A DNA stretch of 60,000 nt, from positions 6,158,858 through 6,218,857 of the forward strand of contig NC_087075.1 of the NCBI RefSeq assembly GCF_026151205.1, written 5' to 3'. Position 1 is the stretch's first letter. Every line of letters begins with the position of its first letter. Made by a program: the position numbers and the translations under genes. Source of the stretch: Bolinopsis microptera (taxonomy: Eukaryota; Ctenophora; Tentaculata; Lobata; Bolinopsidae). Below are positions 55,348 through 60,000 of the stretch, one piece after another. The notes beneath the pieces are model-generated. The model worked only from the letters and a program-made list of their open reading frames with translations. It ran no database searches and was not told where the DNA came from.

Positions 55348-55975
55348 AGATATATTATATCTAATTTCGTTTTCCAAAAAAAAAATTATCTAAGGTGAAA
55401 ATTTCCTCAGATTTTGAATAAAATTACTCCTTAATGGTGTTAAATTGATTTGAAAAGTTGTTATTTTGTCAATAATCAAGATTTAAAAACGCTTAATTTG
55501 ATGACGTCATCAAGTGGTGACGATGACGTTAAATTGTCTTTTGATATAATGTAAACTAAAGTGTAAACGATTATCTTCAAGACCTATGGTTGGAGATGAC
55601 TGCATTGTTTATACTTTTGAATCTACAGATACTTGAATGTAGGCTCCAATTTAAGACAAATTGACTGCCAAAGCGTCTATAGATATACTTCACGACAATC
55701 TGTTGTAAAACAGAGGTTCCAGAAAACCCACTTCCCGATACTCCTGAGACTTGAAACTTTTTTTACAGTCGATTTGGTCAACATCTAGACACCCTGCAAA
55801 GTTTCAAATCTCTAACTCAATTTTAACAGGGTTTTTAAGGCACCTGAATATGGCGATTTAGGGTTTTTTTACCTAATTTCGTATAACATGCTGGCGCGTA
55901 TTTTGCGCAAATTTCTCAAAAACCTCCACATAACTATTTCTTATTCCTGTCATCTTTAACACTGAATTAGAATGG
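55348..55975. other. No gene recognised
   Basis: AT-rich sequence, possibly retrotransposon 3' tail at first. Nothing assignable. Confidence 0.45.
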
Positions 55976-56088
55976 GGGTAAGCAGTAAGGGGGGTAAATA
56001 GTAAAGGGGGTAAATGGTAGAGGGGGTAAATAGTAAAGGTGGGTAAATAGTAAAGGGGGTAAATAGTAAAGGGGGTAAATAGTATTGT
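55976..56088. repeat. ~17-bp tandem array (GGGGGTAAATAGTAAAG)
   Basis: Six or seven units of GGGGGTAAATAGTAAAG with small changes (AGCAGTAAG, TGGTAGAG, a GTGGG unit). Confidence 0.85.
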
Positions 56089-56230
56089 GAATATAAGGGC
56101 GACGGTCATGCTTGCCAGCATTGTGACATATATTATTAATATGTGTATAGGTGAGGTATGGTCGGCTAAAACATGATTGAATCATTAAGAAATGAGGGAA
56201 CACGTGACTTTAGGGAGATATCAGATAGGA

Positions 56231-57105
56231 ATCACATGTGGCACTAGGCAAGCCTGTGTGGCACTAGGCAAGCATGTGTGGCACCATACCAGCCTGTGTG
56301 GCACCAGACCAGCCTGTGTGGCACCAGACCAGCCTGTGTGGCACCAGACCAGCCTGTGTGGCACTAGGCAAGCCTGTGTGGCACCAGACAAGCCTGTGTG
56401 GCACCAGGCAAGCCTGTGTTGCACTAGGCAAGCCTGTGTGGCACCAGGCAAGCCTGCGTGGCACCAGGCAAGCCTGCGTGGCACCAGACAAGCCTGCGTG
56501 GCACCAGGCAAGCCTGTGTGGCACCAGGCAAGCCTGCGTGGCACCAGACAAGCCTGCGTGGCACCAGGCAAGCCTGCGTGGCACCAGGCAAGCCTGCGTG
56601 GCACCAGGCAAGCCTGTGTGGCACCAGACCAGCCTGTGTGGCACTAGGCAAGCCTGTGTGGCACCAGACAAGCCTGTGTGGCACCAGGCAAGCCTGTGTT
56701 GCACTAGGCAAGCCTGTGTGGCACCAGGCAAGCCTGCGTGGCACCAGGCAAGCCTGCGTGGCACCAGGCAAGCCTGCGTGGCACCAGGCAAGCCTGCGTG
56801 GCACCAGGCAAGCCTGCGTGGCAACAGGCAAGCCTGCGTGGCACCAGACAAGCCTGCGTGGCACCAGGCAAGCCTGCGTGGCACCAGGCAAGCCTGCGTG
56901 GCACCAGGCAAGCCTGCGTGGCACCAGGCAAGCCTGCGTGGCACCAGGCAAGCCTGCGTGGCACCAGGCAAGCCTGCGTGGCACCAGACAAGCCTGCGTG
57001 GCACCAGACAAGCCTGCGTGGCACCAGACAAGCCTGCGTGGCACCAGACAAGCCTGCGTGGCACCAGGCAAGCCTGCGTGGCACCAGGCAAGCCTGCGTG
57101 GCACC
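56231..57105. repeat. 20-bp tandem array, 44 copies
   Basis: Unit GGCACCAGGCAAGCCTGCGT and variants (AGACA, AGACC, CTAGGCA, TGTGT). Since 20 is not a multiple of 3, each strand cycles through frames every three units, and the unit lacks stops in most frames. This yields long apparent frames on both strands (for example 320 codons on plus, 288 on minus). A 280-base block (14 units) is duplicated: the rare TGTGTTGCACTAGGCA variant at 56417 recurs at 56697. This is a minisatellite, not a gene. Confidence 0.96.
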
Positions 57106-58321
57106 GTGCCGAAATAGTATACGATCCCACGTTCCTCAGAGCTCTGAGTCTAGACAGGCCTTCATGGAATCTGATCTACAATGATTTTTGTGCAGTTGTA
57201 GTTAACGAAGTTGTAATTGGGTTTGGTATTGAGTGATTGAGCACCCTAGTAGGGTCGCTACTATGTTGATTGGGTAACTCGGTTTAACTAGGTGAAGTTG
57301 TTGCAACCTATCAGAACTTAAAGAATTGCAACTTTCATGATTTTCTTCAGCTTTGGCGATTAATTCGAGGCATTTTATACTGTTAACCGTATTTCGGAGT
57401 AACTGTTTACCATTATGAGTATTATCCCTACTTAACTGCACTGGTCCCACGGTAACTACTTCTACTACGCGGTAACGTGTATATAACGTGTACTTAATGG
57501 AGGCAACCTCCGCACACCATCCTATTCCCTGATAAAACAGCTAATATCAAACACATTACCTAACTAGTAAGTAGCACGTTAAATACAATATGGTGGCAAT
57601 TCTGGTAGTGATGTTAGAGATAACAGCCTTGTTAGTGTTTACTTTCAGTTTCAGAAAATATAATTTATTTTTAAGACAGTTCTCATCTGTGTACATTTTA
57701 CTGTTAAATGTTGCAGTAAATAAAGTTAATTGTGGGAATGTTTTAAATTCGGAATAGACGCGTTACTAAAATATCATTATAAAACGATTTAGAGTTTTTT
57801 TAAAGTTTAAAAAGATTTAAACAAATATCATGACAACAAAACGATAAACAAATAGAGTTGCATCAAAGCAATATATATAAATACAACACCATTATCAGTA
57901 TTTTATTAATTCTATTCATATCGTGGAGGGAATTGGAAACACGAGGGGGTGAAAGTATTAATATTATTCTAGCCTGACGCCAGAATCTTAGTCTTGGCCC
58001 CAATTTCATTTCATTTCGTGATAACGTTATTTCATGATAACGTTGTCGTGCAACTATGTCAGTAATTCAACTGTTCGGTTGAAAGTAGTTCAGGAAAGGT
58101 CACGACTGAAAATGATTATAATTTTTAAATATTCGCACGTTCTTTTAATCAAAAAGAGCCTGTACCGGAAAAGGCCGGGAAAACTTACAGTTGAATACTA
58201 TAATTGAAAATCATTTCTAATAACATGTCTTAATTAAATTCATCTGGCTTAAATTAGTTAATTATCTGCAACTGTTTGTATTACTGGGGGGCGCTAAGCC
58301 TGTCACTCCGCCAAGCACTAA
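57106..58321. other. No firm gene; one small hydrophobic ORF
   Basis: AT-rich. An ATG at 57590 opens 55 codons starting MVAILVVMLEITALLVFTFS, a possible signal peptide or membrane segment, but without a family or splice partner. A block near 58290 (GGCGCTAAGCCTGTCACTCC) is a fragment of the repeat at 34435. Confidence 0.4.
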
Positions 58322-58935
58322 GCCTTCTCAGAATCACACTAAATAGTGTGATCTACTCGTCACATTCCCCCTCAGAATCACACTAAATAGTGTAATCTAC
58401 TCGTCACATTCCCCCTCAGAATCACACTAAATAGTGTAATCTACTCGTCACATTCCCCTCAGAATCACACTAAATAGTGTGATCTACTCGTCACATTCCC
58501 CTCAGAATCACACTAAATAGTGTAATCTACTCGTCACATTCCCCTCAGAATCACACTAAATAGTGTGATCTACTCGTCACATTCCCTCTCAGAATTACAC
58601 TAAATAGTGTGATCTACTCGTCACATTCCCCCTCAGAATCACACTAAATAGTGTGATCTACTCGTCACATTCCCCTCAGAATCACACTAAATAGTGTAAT
58701 CTACTCGTCACATTCCCCCTCAGAATCACACTAAATAGTGTGATCTACTCGTCACATTCCCCCTCAGAATCACACTAAATAGTGTAATCTACTCGTCACA
58801 TTCCCCCTCAGAATCACACTAAATAGTGTAATCTACTCGTCACATTCCCCTCAGAATCACACTAAATAGTGTAATCTACTCGTCACATTCCCCCTCAGAA
58901 TCACACTAAATAGTGTAATCTACTCTTCACATCCC
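58322..58935. repeat. 43-44 bp array of hairpin units, 14 copies
   Basis: Unit of CCCCTCAGA, palindrome ATCACACT-AAAT-AGTGTGAT and CTACTCGTCACATT. Arms of 8 bases pair around an AAAT loop. In eight copies the right arm is AGTGTAAT, breaking one pair; six keep AGTGTGAT. Unit length varies by one C. There are no unique spacers between units. Confidence 0.95.
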
Positions 58936-60000
58936 CCCTAAATAGCTATTTAGTTCTGCTCGTCACATTACTTTTTACTGCAGCTGAGTGACTGATAAAT
59001 TGATTATCGGTTCACATGTATCATTATATACTTTTCAATAGTCGCACGTAGCCGAGTAGCTAGTAATACACTATAACAGCTATTCCTCCTCAAGCTGAAA
59101 CACAATAAAAAGCACTTTATTTTAACAACAAAAACTTAAAAAGTAATTCGCACGCTAGAACAGTGAAAAGAAAACAAATACAATGAGCTACATGTGTTAA
59201 CATTATCCTCCGCATGCATCCCAGCACACCACTGGTAGTCTCCCTCCGCACTGGTAGTCAGTAAATGAGAGCGGGTAGTCACGTGACACTCCCCCGTCAC
59301 GTGAGCAGCACTGTTTTACAAGGCAAGACAGATTGTTGTTTTGAATGTAGGCGCATCTATAACAAGCAGGAGAGAGAGCACACCTCTCTCTCACTCACCG
59401 CACCTCGATCTGATCTCCGTATTATCGCTGTTTGTTCCCTTCTCAATTGTCTGCTTCCAATAATCGAGCGCTACTCACGGTCTATTTTACTCCGCAAACA
59501 GTAGAATATTTTAAATGAGGGCGGGACACGCTCATTGTTTTAATTTCTTTATTTTTTCATACGCAGAGCAATCGTTAGAGATTCCCATATTCGCATGCAT
59601 TAGTTTTAATAATGATAAATAGCAGTAGCATGTCTTGATCATGGAATCAATTTCAAGCAACGTTATTTTTAAAACAAACAATACTAGTAGCTAAACTGAT
59701 TATACACTGTCTCTCCGTATGATGGCTTACTACTGAGATGAAGAGCAATTTTAAGCACGTGTTATTGGATATCGGAGATCAAAATTTCGGAGATCACATG
59801 TAATTTACGAGGCTAAATTCTGTGATGTACAGTAATTTAATGTTTCATTGTATTCAAAATATTTACTTAGTGGAGGCCAATTCATGGATCAAATATTATA
59901 TGGCGCAGAAATTTGTCTTGCAAAAATTAAGTTTATCATATTTAGAGAACTACAAGCGCTCTTGAGGCCTTAATATATCGTTAAACTATTTTATCAAAAC
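58936..60000. other. No gene recognised
   Basis: AT-rich with CACGTG at about 59280 and 59297. Short frames of 60-80 codons show no domain. Nothing else was seen. Confidence 0.45.

Noticed and set aside
56221-57236. Long repetitive proteins on both strands
   Set aside because: They follow automatically from a stop-free 20-bp repeat and have no support outside it.
58322-58935. CRISPR-like array of palindromic repeats
   Set aside because: Units are contiguous with no unique spacers, there is no cas gene, and the window is eukaryotic.

Overview
The window is eukaryotic and almost certainly from an invertebrate animal. It is AT-rich, its genes have GT-AG introns, there are two tRNA-Pro genes with Pol III-style T-runs, and about half of the sequence is recognisable mobile or tandemly repeated DNA. 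The recognisable host genes are a FoxM-like forkhead factor, an LDLa-bearing rhodopsin-class GPCR and a secreted galactose-binding-fold plus sushi protein. That mix suits a cnidarian, mollusc or other marine invertebrate, but the sequence alone does not fix the phylum.

Layout. 1-3.0 kb: repeats and a tRNA-derived SINE. 3.08-14.17 kb (+): a seven-exon FoxM-like gene whose introns hold CACGTG clusters and small hairpin elements. 14.2-19.5 kb: no protein gene; two identical tRNA-Pro(TGG) genes, a decayed third copy and several minisatellites. 19.47-21.29 kb: a hAT-type non-autonomous element with an exact 8-bp target duplication, filled with a dimeric satellite. 21.53-23.81 kb (-): the intronless LDLa-GPCR, split by one frameshift at a six-base homopolymer. 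23.88-29.10 kb: a nested stack. Mariner-like inverted ends flank a minus-strand LINE, which is itself interrupted by a 761-bp hAT remnant and a ~625-bp inverted-repeat element. 29.1-33.6 kb: a dispersed repeat present once intact and once split by a 1,205-bp transposon with an 8-bp duplication and an internal SINE, then a TTAA-flanked foldback element with a 42-bp perfect palindrome. 34.1-40.0 kb: relics of a KDZ/HMGXB3-like gene, a FLYWCH-MULE transposase, an unrecognised coding relic and an inverted duplicate.

40.8-41.9 kb: two tandem arrays (47 and 41 bp). 42.3-43.1 kb: an inverted-repeat transposon whose end recurs at 52.3 kb. 45.86-47.38 kb (+): the first three exons of the signal peptide/galactose-binding/sushi gene. 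49.5-52.9 kb: a G33 tract, seven GGGTCG palindromes, an 11-bp array and a hairpin element. 53.5-55.2 kb (+): a 5'-truncated non-LTR retrotransposon with a restriction-like endonuclease. 56.2-57.1 kb: a 44-copy 20-bp array open in several frames. 58.3-58.9 kb: a 14-copy array of hairpin units. The last kilobase shows no gene.

The host genes are not a functional cluster. FoxM family members are nuclear cell-cycle regulators, and the GPCR and sushi proteins are surface or secreted. I did not find a demonstrably new biological system. The most informative material is the transposon stratigraphy, with exact junctions, plus two places (FoxM C-terminus, GPCR) where the reading frame hinges on a short intron or a homopolymer.
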